DNA of 64,000 bases from JAOSJT01 sp035362335 (GTDB lineage Bacteria; Bacteroidota; Ignavibacteria; SZUA-365). The stretch covers positions 35,221-99,220 of the forward strand of contig DAOSDL010000014.1 of the NCBI GenBank assembly GCA_035362335.1, given 5' to 3'. Position 1 is the stretch's first letter; every line of letters starts with the position of its first letter. This document shows positions 47,890-56,140 of this stretch, piece after piece. The notes beneath the pieces are model-generated. The model saw only the letters and a list, made by a program, of their open reading frames with translations. It did no database searches and was not told where the DNA came from. Both the position numbers and the translations under genes were made by a program.

Positions 47890-48993
47890 TCAACTATTCT
47901 CCTCGCGCGCGGCCTGCCGCACGTGACGCACCGCGAGTTGCCCGCAGGCGGCATCGATATCCTTGCCCGAGCTGGAGCGCAACATCACCGTGACGTGTCG
48001 CTCGCGCAACGCCTGGGCGAAGGCCTCGATGCGCGGTCGTGGCGTGGGGAGCAGGCCGACCGGCGCGCCGTCGGGCCAGGCATTGTCGATTGGGTGAAAG
48101 GGGATGATGTTCACCTTGCTCGGGATGCGCCGTGCCAGTTTCACCAGCCGCCGCACATCATCGTCGCTGTCGTTGACGCCATCAAAAAGGATGTATTCGT
48201 ACGTTATCCGCATGCCGGTGCGCGCGTGATAGTATTCGAGCGCGTCGATGAGCGCGCGCAAGGGATACTTTTTATTGATCGGCATCAGGCGCAGCCGCAG
48301 TTCGTCGGTGGTGGCGTGCAGCGAAAGGGCGAGCTTGATTTTCCGCCCTTCGTCCGCCAGCCGGCGGATGCCTTCCACCATACCCGCAGTGGAGAGGGTG
48401 ATCCGTCCCGCCGCGATGCCTCCGGTTTTCTCATGGGTGAGAATGTCGACGGCGCGCAACACGTTGTCATAGTTCAGCAGGGGCTCGCCCATGCCCATGA
48501 ACACCAGGTTGGTGATGCGCGAGGGAGTAAGCCGCTGCGCCACGCGCCATTGGCCGACGATTTCGCCTGTCGTGAGATTGCGCTTGAGCTTCATGGATGC
48601 GGTGGCGCAGAAGCGGCAGTCGAGCGGACAACCCACCTGAGTGGAAACGCACAGTGTGAGACGCTTTGGGGCGCCATCCTCCTCGCTCTCGGAGGGGATG
48701 AGTACGGTTTCGATGTTGCGGCCATCGGCGAGGGCGAAGAGGAATTTGCGCGTCCCGTCGGCACTGTGTTGTTCACGCAGCAGTGCGGGATGGCCGATGC
48801 GGTACTGCGCGGCAAGATGTTCGCGCGCGCCTTTCGGCATGTTGGCACAGGCGGAGAAATCGTCGATGCCGCGATTGTACAACCAATAGAAGAGCTGCTC
48901 GCCGCGATAGCGCTCGAGCCCCGCGTCGACGCAGGCGTCGCGCAATTCCTCAAGGGAGTATCCGAATATATCGGGAAGAGCTGTGGTGGTCAT
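47890..48993 (-). CDS. rlmN: 23S rRNA/tRNA adenine C2 methyltransferase RlmN
   Basis: 367 residues from ATG 48993 (MTTTALPDIFGYSLEELRDAC), giving the normal family length; longer frames upstream carry unrelated sequence. RlmN is a dual-cysteine radical-SAM enzyme that methylates A2503 of 23S rRNA and A37 of some tRNAs. The radical-SAM cysteines are C122, C126 and C129 in STQVGCPLDCRFCATASM, and the methyl-carrying Cys lies near residue 355 in RSSSGKDIDAACGQL. TTGEIVGQWRVAQR, ITNLVFMGMGEPLLNYDNVLRAVDIL, ITLSTAGMVEGIRRLA, KLALSLHATTDELR and YEYILFDGVNDS are typical. It is divergent from the GH57 gene. Confidence 0.96.
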   Translation of the reverse strand: MTTTALPDIFGYSLEELRDACVDAGLERYRGEQLFYWLYNRGIDDFSACANMPKGAREHLAAQYRIGHPALLREQHSADGTRKFLFALADGRNIETVLIPSESEEDGAPKRLTLCVSTQVGCPLDCRFCATASMKLKRNLTTGEIVGQWRVAQRLTPSRITNLVFMGMGEPLLNYDNVLRAVDILTHEKTGGIAAGRITLSTAGMVEGIRRLADEGRKIKLALSLHATTDELRLRLMPINKKYPLRALIDALEYYHARTGMRITYEYILFDGVNDSDDDVRRLVKLARRIPSKVNIIPFHPIDNAWPDGAPVGLLPTPRPRIEAFAQALRERHVTVMLRSSSGKDIDAACGQLAVRHVRQAAREENS

Positions 48994-49176
48994 CACGCAA
49001 TGGACGATAAAAATGAAAAATACGCTAAATTGACACAGTCTCATAGCGTCGCGAGGCCCGCAGGTCCGCCGGGGGTATGCACGGCATTCCCGTCCGCGGA
49101 GACACCTCCGTGTTCGTCGCCGGATCCCGGCCGCGCTTCGCACCGCGATCACATCCATCACCCCATCGACACAGCC

Positions 49177-51327
49177 ATGCACCCGGTATCATTCGTCCTC
49201 TGCCTGCACAATCATCAACCCGAGGGAAATTTCGACAGCGTGTTCGCCGAGGCCACGGAGAAATCCTACGCCCCGTTCCTGCGCTTGCTGCGTTCCTTTC
49301 CCGAAGTCAAGGTCAGTCTGCATTTCACCGGCATCCTGCTCGACTGGCTGGAGCGCAACGATCCACGCCTGCTGGAACTGCTCGCGGCCCTGGTGGAGCG
49401 GGGCCAGGTGGAAATGCTGGGCGGAGCGTTTCACGAACCGGTGCTGGCAGCCATACCCAGAGCGGATCGCATCGGACAGATGAGAAAATTGTCCGCTTGG
49501 ATCGATGATCGATTCGGAAGCGCGCCGCGAGCGATGTGGCTGGCGGAGCGTATCTGGGAGCAATCGCTCGCATCGGACATTGTCGAAGCGGGGTATGAAT
49601 GCACCTTGCTCGATGACAGCCACTTCCTGTACGCGGGCGTGGCCGAGCAGGATTTGCATGGCTACTACATGACGGAGGACCAGGGGCGAGCGATGGCGCT
49701 GTTCCCCATCAATCAACGTCTGCGCTATCTCATTCCCTTCGCCGCACCCGAGGAAGCGATCGCCTGGTTGTATCGTCTCGCCTCGACCACGCCCGATGCG
49801 GTGGCCGTGTACGGCGACGACGGTGAGAAATTCGGTCTCTGGCCACGCACGTTCGAACACGTGTGGGCGGGCGGTTGGCTGCGTCGTTTCTTCGAGGCGC
49901 TGTCGCGCAACCGCTCATGGCTGCATACCGCGCATCTCGGCGAGGTGCTGCGCACTCACGCGCCGCGCGGACGCCTGTATCTTCCCGACGCTTCGTACGA
50001 GGAAATGATGCATTGGTCGTTGCCCACGGCGGCGGGCTATCAGCGCTATGAATCGTTCAAGAAGGAACTCACCGCCCGAGGACAGTGGGGCGCGTTTCGA
50101 TCCCTGGTGCGCGGGGGCTTTTGGCGGAATTTCATGGTGAAGTATCCAGAAATCAACCAGATGCACAAGCACATGCTGCGTGTTTCGTCGCGCATCGAAG
50201 CTCTTGCGCCCGTCACAAGCGATACGCGTTACGTCGAAGCGCGCGACGCCCTCTACGCCGCCCAATGCAACTGTGCGTACTGGCACGGCGTGTTCGGCGG
50301 CGTGTATTTGCCGCATATCCGCTCGACGGTATTTCGCAATCTCGTGCGCGCCGAGGCGCTGCTCGACGATATCGAATCAGTCGATGCTGTGCGGACAACG
50401 GTCGGGGACGCCGATCTCGACGGTCGCCCGGACATCATCGTGGACACGCCCTCGCAGCAGTGGTGGTTCACCCCCGCCGACGGGGGCAAGGTGGTGGAGG
50501 TCGACAGCAAACGCAGTGCCATGAACATCATCGATGTGATGACGCGGCGGGAGGAGGGCTATCACCGCCTTGTGCGCGACGCGGTGGTGACGGGCAACGG
50601 TGATGCCGAAAGCCGCAGCATACACGATGTGATCGAAGCGAAGGAAGAAGGGCTGCACGAGCATCTCGCCTACGACTGGTACCGCCGAGGTATGTTCATC
50701 GATCACGTGCTCGATGCGGACAGCACGCTGGCGCAATTCCGCGCGGCGCGCCATAACGAGTTGGGCGATTTCGCAAATCAGGCCTACGAATTCAGCGTGG
50801 ATGAAGACGTGCGCAACACCGTCGTGCGACTCTGGCGTGAAGGTGGCGTATGGCGCGATGGTGTGCGGCATGCGCTGCGTGTGGAGAAAGAATTCCGCTT
50901 CACCGCCGATAGCGATACGGTGGAAATGCGCTACGCACTGCATAATCTTGCTGAGTCACCGATTGCACTGCGTTTCTGTATTGAAGTCGATTACAATCTC
51001 CTCGCCGGCGATGCGCCGGACAAGTATTACGAAATCGAGAACACCGATCTGGGCAGCGACAACAAGGCCGGCAGCGAAGGAGTATCCGAAGGCATACAAG
51101 CTTTCGCGGTGACGAATGCCTGGGATGGCTGGCGGGCGGAACTGCGCTGGGACGCGCCCGCCGCGCTGTGGCGCTGTCCCATCGAGACTGTTTCGCTCTC
51201 GGAAGCCGGCTTCGAACGCAGCTACCAAGGTTCCGCGGTGCTGCTGCTGTTCGATGTGCACCTGACCGATACGTGGGAACTGCGCGCGCAGCATACGGTG
51301 ACGACGCTTCCTCCCGGCCAAGTGTAG
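49177..51327 (+). CDS. GH57 family 4-alpha-glucanotransferase/alpha-amylase-like enzyme
   Basis: 716 residues from ATG 49177 (MHPVSFVLCLHNHQPEGNFD). GH57 enzymes cleave or transfer alpha-1,4-glucan chains with retention. Motif 1 is LHNHQP (10-15). The nucleophile is E124 in MWLAERIWEQ and the acid/base D214 in VYGDDGEKFG, corresponding by position and context to E123 and D214 of the Thermococcus litoralis 4-alpha-glucanotransferase. After the barrel comes the helical DUF1925-like region (about 300-400, with CNCAYWHGVFGGVYLPHIR) and a C-terminal DUF1926-like beta domain (from about 430, with EVDYNLLAGD). This domain order favours 4-alpha-glucanotransferase over branching enzyme. There is no signal peptide, so it acts on cytosolic glycogen or maltodextrin. 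No other glycogen gene is near. Confidence 0.92.
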   Translation: MHPVSFVLCLHNHQPEGNFDSVFAEATEKSYAPFLRLLRSFPEVKVSLHFTGILLDWLERNDPRLLELLAALVERGQVEMLGGAFHEPVLAAIPRADRIGQMRKLSAWIDDRFGSAPRAMWLAERIWEQSLASDIVEAGYECTLLDDSHFLYAGVAEQDLHGYYMTEDQGRAMALFPINQRLRYLIPFAAPEEAIAWLYRLASTTPDAVAVYGDDGEKFGLWPRTFEHVWAGGWLRRFFEALSRNRSWLHTAHLGEVLRTHAPRGRLYLPDASYEEMMHWSLPTAAGYQRYESFKKELTARGQWGAFRSLVRGGFWRNFMVKYPEINQMHKHMLRVSSRIEALAPVTSDTRYVEARDALYAAQCNCAYWHGVFGGVYLPHIRSTVFRNLVRAEALLDDIESVDAVRTTVGDADLDGRPDIIVDTPSQQWWFTPADGGKVVEVDSKRSAMNIIDVMTRREEGYHRLVRDAVVTGNGDAESRSIHDVIEAKEEGLHEHLAYDWYRRGMFIDHVLDADSTLAQFRAARHNELGDFANQAYEFSVDEDVRNTVVRLWREGGVWRDGVRHALRVEKEFRFTADSDTVEMRYALHNLAESPIALRFCIEVDYNLLAGDAPDKYYEIENTDLGSDNKAGSEGVSEGIQAFAVTNAWDGWRAELRWDAPAALWRCPIETVSLSEAGFERSYQGSAVLLLFDVHLTDTWELRAQHTVTTLPPGQV

Positions 51328-51720
51328 ATCTGAGAAGGAGAAGCAACCTGCCGCGATGGCGCGGAGCGAGTATGGCGGATTATCGGTCGGTTGCGTCCAT
51401 CTCCGCCATGTGATGCCGAGCCGCTGCTTGTTGCAGGCAAATGTTCGCGAGAAAGGCAGGTTTCGCGTGACACAAACAGGCGCGCTGGATATGCTTTTTT
51501 GTTGCTGACGAAGACAGGCGAAGGGAACTGGGCTATGGGGATGAAAAAGAGGACTTGCCTTGTCCACAAATCCGTTTTAGATTGCATTCCGTTAACTCTC
51601 AGCTACATACCGCGTCGTGCTGTCGTGTGTATGGTCTTGATACAGGGCCTTCGCACGCATCCATGAACGTGATTCTTCCACCAGTCACCCGGTCGCAGGT
51701 ATCGGGAAGGAACGGAGTCC
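51328..51720. other. Spacer between the GH57 gene and the LuxR-type regulator
   Basis: A 393-bp spacer without a supported gene. An 8-bp inverted repeat (ATGGCGGA at 51372-51379, TCCGCCAT at 51402-51409) with a long loop could mark the GH57 3' end. A candidate promoter lies further down (separate entry). Confidence 0.35.
51555..51583 (+). promoter_or_regulatory. Candidate sigma70-like promoter for the regulator-transporter genes
   Basis: TTGCCT and TAGATT are separated by exactly 17 bases, about 140 bp before the regulator start codon. Only hexamer likeness and spacing support it. Confidence 0.3.
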
Positions 51721-52443
51721 ATGGTTGCATCCCACCACGTGTTCCTCGCACTCGCCAATCCGATGGTCAAGTCATCGCTTGAACTGCGCATGCGTGGATT
51801 TCTGGATCTCGTCGTGGTGGGAGAAGCGGGAAATGGGCAGACGGCGCTGGAGGAAATCCTTGCATCCCGACCGCAAGTGGCGGTAATCGAGGACACTCTC
51901 CCGATCGTCGACGGCCTCTCGCTCGCCGAGGCGCTGGATGCGCAGGCAGCACAGGTGCGCACGGTCTTACTCCTGTCGCCCGGTCGCAGGGACCGCCTCT
52001 CGGATCGTTTGTTGCAGGTGGTGGATGCCGTATTGTTTTCCGACGACAACCCCGGGCATATCGTGCAGGCGATTCGTTCGGCGGCGGTGGGGAAGGCGTT
52101 CATCTGTCCACTTCTCGGTGTGTGCAATGCTTGCGAGGGTTTCGGCGAGATACAGGAAGGGACGTGGAGCGGATTGACGGAGACGCAGCGCGACATACTC
52201 GGCCTCATGGCGGAGGAACGCGACGCGCATACCATCGGGCGCATGCTGGGCATCAGCTACCGCGCCGTGCAGCGCGAGCGCGAGTTGATCTGTCAACAGT
52301 TGCAGGTGTCGCCTCAGCCGGGCATACTCGAAGTGGTAGCCGTGCGGCATGCGGGTGGCTCGCCCGCGCGTGGAGCGCGGCCGGACACGGGGAATGCAAG
52401 CACGAACGAACGCACGAAAGGCACGTCGCAGCCGGAGGTTTGA
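51721..52443 (+). CDS. LuxR/NarL-type regulator with degenerate receiver domain
   Basis: 240 residues. The layout is that of NarL/FixJ response regulators: a receiver-like fold (1-130) and a C-terminal helix-turn-helix (GLTETQRDILGLMAEERDAHTIGRMLGISYRAVQRERELICQQL, about 150-200). The receiver has lost its phosphorylation chemistry: the acidic pair is Leu-Ala (L11, A12 in FLALANPMV), the acceptor position is Glu (E57 in AVIEDTLPIVDG, judged by the conserved Pro and Gly) and the switch Lys is Ser (LFSDDNP). It may therefore act independently of a kinase, with E57 mimicking phosphorylation. A disordered Ser/Ala/Gly/Thr-rich tail of about 35 residues follows. No sensor kinase is adjacent; the ion transporter gene starts 90 bp downstream. 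Confidence 0.8.
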   Translation: MVASHHVFLALANPMVKSSLELRMRGFLDLVVVGEAGNGQTALEEILASRPQVAVIEDTLPIVDGLSLAEALDAQAAQVRTVLLLSPGRRDRLSDRLLQVVDAVLFSDDNPGHIVQAIRSAAVGKAFICPLLGVCNACEGFGEIQEGTWSGLTETQRDILGLMAEERDAHTIGRMLGISYRAVQRERELICQQLQVSPQPGILEVVAVRHAGGSPARGARPDTGNASTNERTKGTSQPEV

Positions 52444-52532
52444 GTGCGTGGCGGGGAATCCCCCGCGCGTCGTACATTGCGGCGTTGCGCAAGCGCCCAC
52501 GCTGCGTGCCGACTGTTGTTCCAACGCCGATC

Positions 52533-53762
52533 ATGACCATCACCGACATCGCTTCTCTTGCCATCGCTGTACTCACCCTGATGGGTGTTGCTGCCGGGCG
52601 CTTTCCCGTGCTGCGGATGAACCGCGCCACCATCGCCATCGTCGGCGCCGTGGCGGTGGTACTCGTCGGAGGACTGAGCTTTGACGAAGCCATACAGTCG
52701 GTGGACGCGCACACCATTGCGCTGCTGTTCGCGATGATGGTGGTGAATGTGAATTTGCGGCTCGCGGGATTTTTCCACGTACTCAACACACGCATTCTCT
52801 CCGTTGCCCGAACGCCACGGCAACTGCTGCTGCTCGTCATCTTCGCCTCGGGAGTATTGTCGAGCCTTTTTCTCAATGACACCATCGTGCTCATGTTCAC
52901 ACCGCTGCTGCTGGATGTGGTGTTGGCGTTGCGACGCAATCCCTTGCCCTACCTGCTCGGATTGATGATGGCGGCCAATATCGGATCGGCGGCCACGGTC
53001 GTGGGCAATCCGCAGAATATGATCATCGGCGTGGCTTCGGGTATCGGGTTCATCGACTTCACAGTCGCCTTGCTGGTACCGTCGCTGCTCGGAATGTTGT
53101 TGTTGCACGGGATGCTGGTGCTGGGCTTCCGCGAGGAATTCCGCCGCGGCCGATTGACCGCTCCCGCCTTGCCCCGGCCACGCGTGTACCTGCCGCTGCT
53201 GAGAAAAAGTCTCGTCGCGCTCGGCATCATGCTCGTTGCGTTGATCGCGGGCATGCCGGTATCGCTAGCGGCGTTGGGTGCCGCTTCGTTGTTGCTGCTG
53301 ACACGGCGGTTGAAGCCGGAGCGCGTGTTCCGCGAGTTGGACTGGTCATTGCTGGTGTTTTTCGTCGGCCTGTTCATCACCACCGCCGCGTTGCACAAGG
53401 GCGTCGCGGGCGAGGCATTGCTTGGTTTTTCAACGACGTTCGGTGTCGATGAAATTCCGGGCCTGGCGCTGCTATCCCTGTTTGCCAGCAATCTGATTTC
53501 CAACGTGCCTGCGGTGATGCTGCTGGCCCCCATGGTCCGTGCGCTGCCCGATCCCACACTCTTGTGGCTCACGCTCGCCATGGCGACAACCTTCGCGGGC
53601 AATCTCACCATTCTGGGATCAGTGGCAAACATGATCGTGGTTGAAGCGGCGCGCGGACGCGGTGTGCATGTCGGATTTCTGTCCTATTTGCGCCTTGGTG
53701 TTCCCGTTACCGTGGTAACCCTGCTTCTTGGTACATTGTGGATGCTTTGGCTGGCGGGATAA
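52533..53762 (+). CDS. ArsB/NhaD/SLC13-type (ion transporter superfamily) membrane protein
   Basis: 409 residues with about 10-11 membrane helices from ATG 52533 (MTITDIASLAIAVLTLMGVAAGRFPVLRMNRATIAIVGA). Family features of the ion-transporter superfamily are two re-entrant regions with similar sequence: LSSLFLNDTIVLMFTPLLLDV followed by GLMMAANIGSAATVVGNPQNMIIG, and SNLISNVPAVMLLAPM followed by MATTFAGNLTILGSVANMIVVE. The N-D/N-V-P and GNPQN/GSVAN pairs form the substrate site. Substrates in this group include arsenite, Na+/H+ exchange, sulfate and dicarboxylates; no arsenic or sulfate gene is near, so specificity stays open. It follows the LuxR-type regulator and may be controlled by it. 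Confidence 0.88.
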   Translation: MTITDIASLAIAVLTLMGVAAGRFPVLRMNRATIAIVGAVAVVLVGGLSFDEAIQSVDAHTIALLFAMMVVNVNLRLAGFFHVLNTRILSVARTPRQLLLLVIFASGVLSSLFLNDTIVLMFTPLLLDVVLALRRNPLPYLLGLMMAANIGSAATVVGNPQNMIIGVASGIGFIDFTVALLVPSLLGMLLLHGMLVLGFREEFRRGRLTAPALPRPRVYLPLLRKSLVALGIMLVALIAGMPVSLAALGAASLLLLTRRLKPERVFRELDWSLLVFFVGLFITTAALHKGVAGEALLGFSTTFGVDEIPGLALLSLFASNLISNVPAVMLLAPMVRALPDPTLLWLTLAMATTFAGNLTILGSVANMIVVEAARGRGVHVGFLSYLRLGVPVTVVTLLLGTLWMLWLAG

Positions 53763-53830
53763 TTCGCTGTAGTGAATTGCCAGCGCCGTCCACGCATTAG
53801 TCTTTCCATCACTCTCGCGGATTCTCCTCC

Positions 53831-54424
53831 ATGAAAATCATCACCTCGCCCCGGTTGTTCATCTACGAATTCGACCCCGCGCACACGGAGATGCTGGTGG
53901 ACTGGTTGCCCACGAAGCGCGCGGTGGCGGAATTCGGCGGCGTGCATCTCACGCATCCGATCACCACGGAGCAATTGCTCTCACCCCCGTCGACCGAGGC
54001 GGCGCCCGCAGGGCGACGTGTGTACAGCGCTTCCTCGCGCGAGTTGGGTATGCTCGTGGGGCATGGGGCGCTGTTCGGTATCGATGACAAAGCGAAACAC
54101 TGTCGACTCGCTCACGTCCTCATCGCACCGATGGTCCGAGGCGAAGGACTTGGCCGCGAACTCGTGGCGCTGTTGTGCACTGCGGCGTTCGATATACTGC
54201 GCATGGACAGCGTGTCGCTGCGCGTATTCGAGCACAACGAAGCGGCGGTGGCGTGTTACGGCGGCGTGGGCTTTTTGCCATCCGCCGAGGCGCCTGTGGA
54301 GAGGCGGTTCGGCCGGCAGCGCTGGATGTTGCACTCCATGACACTTGAGCGCGATCGCTGGTTGAAGTTGCGTCCAGAGTGGGCCGTGGCCGCGCGCGAA
54401 GGCGACGATTGCTGTTCGCATTGA
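53831..54424 (+). CDS. GNAT-family N-acetyltransferase
   Basis: 197 residues from ATG 53831. The core has RLFIYEFDPAHTEMLVDWL at the start, HVLIAPMVRGEGLGRELVALL (acetyl-CoA loop R-G-x-G-L-G, about 95-115) and the final strand-helix SVSLRVFEHNEAAVACYGGVGFLP. The sequence resembles side-chain or small-molecule acetyltransferases of the RimJ/RimL group, but the substrate cannot be assigned. It has a short C-terminal extension ending in a Cys-Cys-Ser-His tail. No clear ribosome site precedes it. The next 560 bp are non-coding and hold a family A repeat. Confidence 0.85.
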   Translation: MKIITSPRLFIYEFDPAHTEMLVDWLPTKRAVAEFGGVHLTHPITTEQLLSPPSTEAAPAGRRVYSASSRELGMLVGHGALFGIDDKAKHCRLAHVLIAPMVRGEGLGRELVALLCTAAFDILRMDSVSLRVFEHNEAAVACYGGVGFLPSAEAPVERRFGRQRWMLHSMTLERDRWLKLRPEWAVAAREGDDCCSH

Positions 54425-54524
54425 CTCCGTGCTGTGAGCAGGTGCGCGACCGGCGTGTAGCTGGTGGAAAAAAGCGATGCGGGAAAGCGGCACATTCCGA
54501 CCTTGCTTTCAATCTTTCATGTTC

Positions 54525-54860
54525 CTTCGTCAGACACGGGAGGATGAAAACGGTGCGGGTGCCATGATTACTATCAGAGCGGATCAACAGAATTTCAAAA
54601 CCACAGATTGCACAGATATCACACAGATTAGCACAGATTGATCGTGGAAGTTGGCGAGGTGCCGAGCGAATCGTCGCATATGAAACAATCCAACTCCCGC
54701 TGACAACAGTGGTACGAATCTGCGGACATTGCCTGCGGTGGCGGCGGGAGTACGAGTTGGCTCCTGCGACTACCGTCAAACTTTACTCTTTACTCTTCAC
54801 TCTTTACACATCACCGTGCAGATGAGCATGATGCAGGTAGCGAGACCATTTTCAGAGCAG
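54525..54860 (+). repeat. Dispersed repeat family A, copy 1
   Basis: A 336-bp element that recurs in the same orientation at 63516-63848. It begins CTTCGTCAGACACGGGAGGATGAAAA, contains an about 11-bp periodic tract ACCACAGATTGCACAGATATCACACAGATTAGCACAGATT (54600-54640), a GCCTGCGGTGGCGGCGGGAGTACG segment, an AT-richer CAAACTTTACTCTTTACTCTTCACTCTTTAC tract and ends with GCAGATGAGCATGATGCAGGTAGCG...TTCAGAGCAG. No transposase, reading frame or terminal inverted repeat was seen. The remaining parts of 54425-54991 are unremarkable. Confidence 0.88.
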
Positions 54861-54991
54861 TTAGTGCGCCGAATCACGGAGGCGCTTGCCTCATGCGTGA
54901 AGGATGATCCCTGCGCCGGGTGTTCCAATTGTCCATCCGGAGCTGCGGAAGGACGATTCCGTGTCGATCAATGCACCTCGAGGATACTTGT

Positions 54992-56020
54992 ATGAGCACA
55001 GCGGTGGGGTATCGGCTAACGGCGGGTGGTTCGGCGTCACGGCGCGAATACGTCGCGCGGATGAATCGCGTGCTGGATTACATCGACGCGCATTTGGCTG
55101 AGGATCTTCGGCTCGAAACGCTGGCGGCGCTCGCGCATTTTTCTCCGTGGCATTTTCACAGGGTGTTTCACGCCATGGTGGGAGAAACGCTCAACCGCTT
55201 CATCGCACGCGTACGCATCGAGCGGGCGATGATGCAGTTGCGGGCGTATCCTTCGCGCAGCGTTACCGAGATCGCGCTGGATTGTGGATTTTCCGCATCG
55301 CAGACCTTTGCCCGGGCGTTTCGCGAAGCCACCGGCATGACCGCCAGCGAGTGGCGAAGCAGCGCCGAGACGCCGCGGCAGGGAGAGCATGTGCCCGAAA
55401 GCAAGATGCGCACCATGCTTGGCAAGAACGGCAACATGATCGGCAACATGTGCAACGACGGCGTGATCGCCACAGACGATATTGCTCCTGACCATCAATC
55501 AATCAGGAGTTTCGCCATGTCATCCACACTTCCTCTCAATGTCAGCGTGCAGCGGTTTCCGGAAAAGCATGTCGCCTATGTGCGTCACATCGGACCCTAC
55601 GCGGGCAACGAAGCCTTGTTCATGGATCTGTTCGGCAGACTCGGCCGCTGGGCCGGTCCACGCGGGCTGATCGGCCCGCAATCGGAATTCATCACCATTT
55701 ACCACGACGATCCCAACATCACCGATCAGGACAAGCTGCGCACAAGCGTTTGCGTGACTGTACCCGCCGGCACGCCTGTGGACGGAGAGATCGGCGCGAT
55801 GAGCATTCCCGCGGGAAGCTACGCGGTGGCGCGCTTCGAAATCGACGCAACACAGTACGGCGAGGCCTGGGATGCGCTGTGCGGCAATTGGTTGCCCGAC
55901 AGCGGCTATGAACCTGCCGACGGTCCCAGTTTCGAGATCGGCAGAAACGATCCGTCCACGCATCCCGAACGCAAGCATATCGTGGACATCTGCATCCCTG
56001 TTCGTCCCGCGCAGGGTTAG
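54992..56020 (+). CDS. AraC-family regulator with GyrI-like ligand-binding domain
   Basis: 342 residues from ATG 54992 (GAGG ribosome site eight to ten bases upstream). Two AraC-type helix-turn-helix units lie at the N-terminus: VLDYIDAHLAEDLRLETLAALAHFSPWHFHRVFHAMVGETLNRFIARVRIERA, then VTEIALDCGFSASQTFARAFREATGMTASEWR. A linker of about 50 residues leads to a C-terminal GyrI-like effector domain (VSVQRFPEKHVAYVRHIGPYAGNEALFMDLFGRL ... MSIPAGSYAVARFEIDATQYGEAWDALCGNWLPDSGYEPADGPSFEIG). This is the Rob/GyrI-type layout that responds to small amphipathic compounds. Its targets are unknown; the nearby GNAT gene and the convergent DUF6051 genes are possible. Confidence 0.93.
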   Translation: MSTAVGYRLTAGGSASRREYVARMNRVLDYIDAHLAEDLRLETLAALAHFSPWHFHRVFHAMVGETLNRFIARVRIERAMMQLRAYPSRSVTEIALDCGFSASQTFARAFREATGMTASEWRSSAETPRQGEHVPESKMRTMLGKNGNMIGNMCNDGVIATDDIAPDHQSIRSFAMSSTLPLNVSVQRFPEKHVAYVRHIGPYAGNEALFMDLFGRLGRWAGPRGLIGPQSEFITIYHDDPNITDQDKLRTSVCVTVPAGTPVDGEIGAMSIPAGSYAVARFEIDATQYGEAWDALCGNWLPDSGYEPADGPSFEIGRNDPSTHPERKHIVDICIPVRPAQG

Positions 56021-56068
56021 TGCGTGGTCGGAGTGTAGACTCGTACAAGACGTTCCCACTGAAGCACA

Positions 56069-56094
56069 CGAAGGCATGCCGCGGCATGCCTTCG
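56069..56094. terminator. Bidirectional terminator between convergent genes
   Basis: A perfect 12-bp stem, CGAAGGCATGCC-GC-GGCATGCCTTCG, lies between the ends of the AraC-type gene and the first DUF6051 gene, with a moderately T-rich TTCGTTCG on the plus side. Position and symmetry suggest termination in both directions. Confidence 0.65.
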
Positions 56095-56140
56095 TTCGTT
56101 CGTCAATGTGTGCGAACCCGTTCGCGCCGAAGGCGCTGTC

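Noticed and set aside
54525..54860. Family A repeat as a CRISPR array or insertion sequence
   Set aside because: The CACAGATT units are about 11 bp apart without spacers, and there is no transposase frame, no terminal inverted repeat and no visible target duplication.
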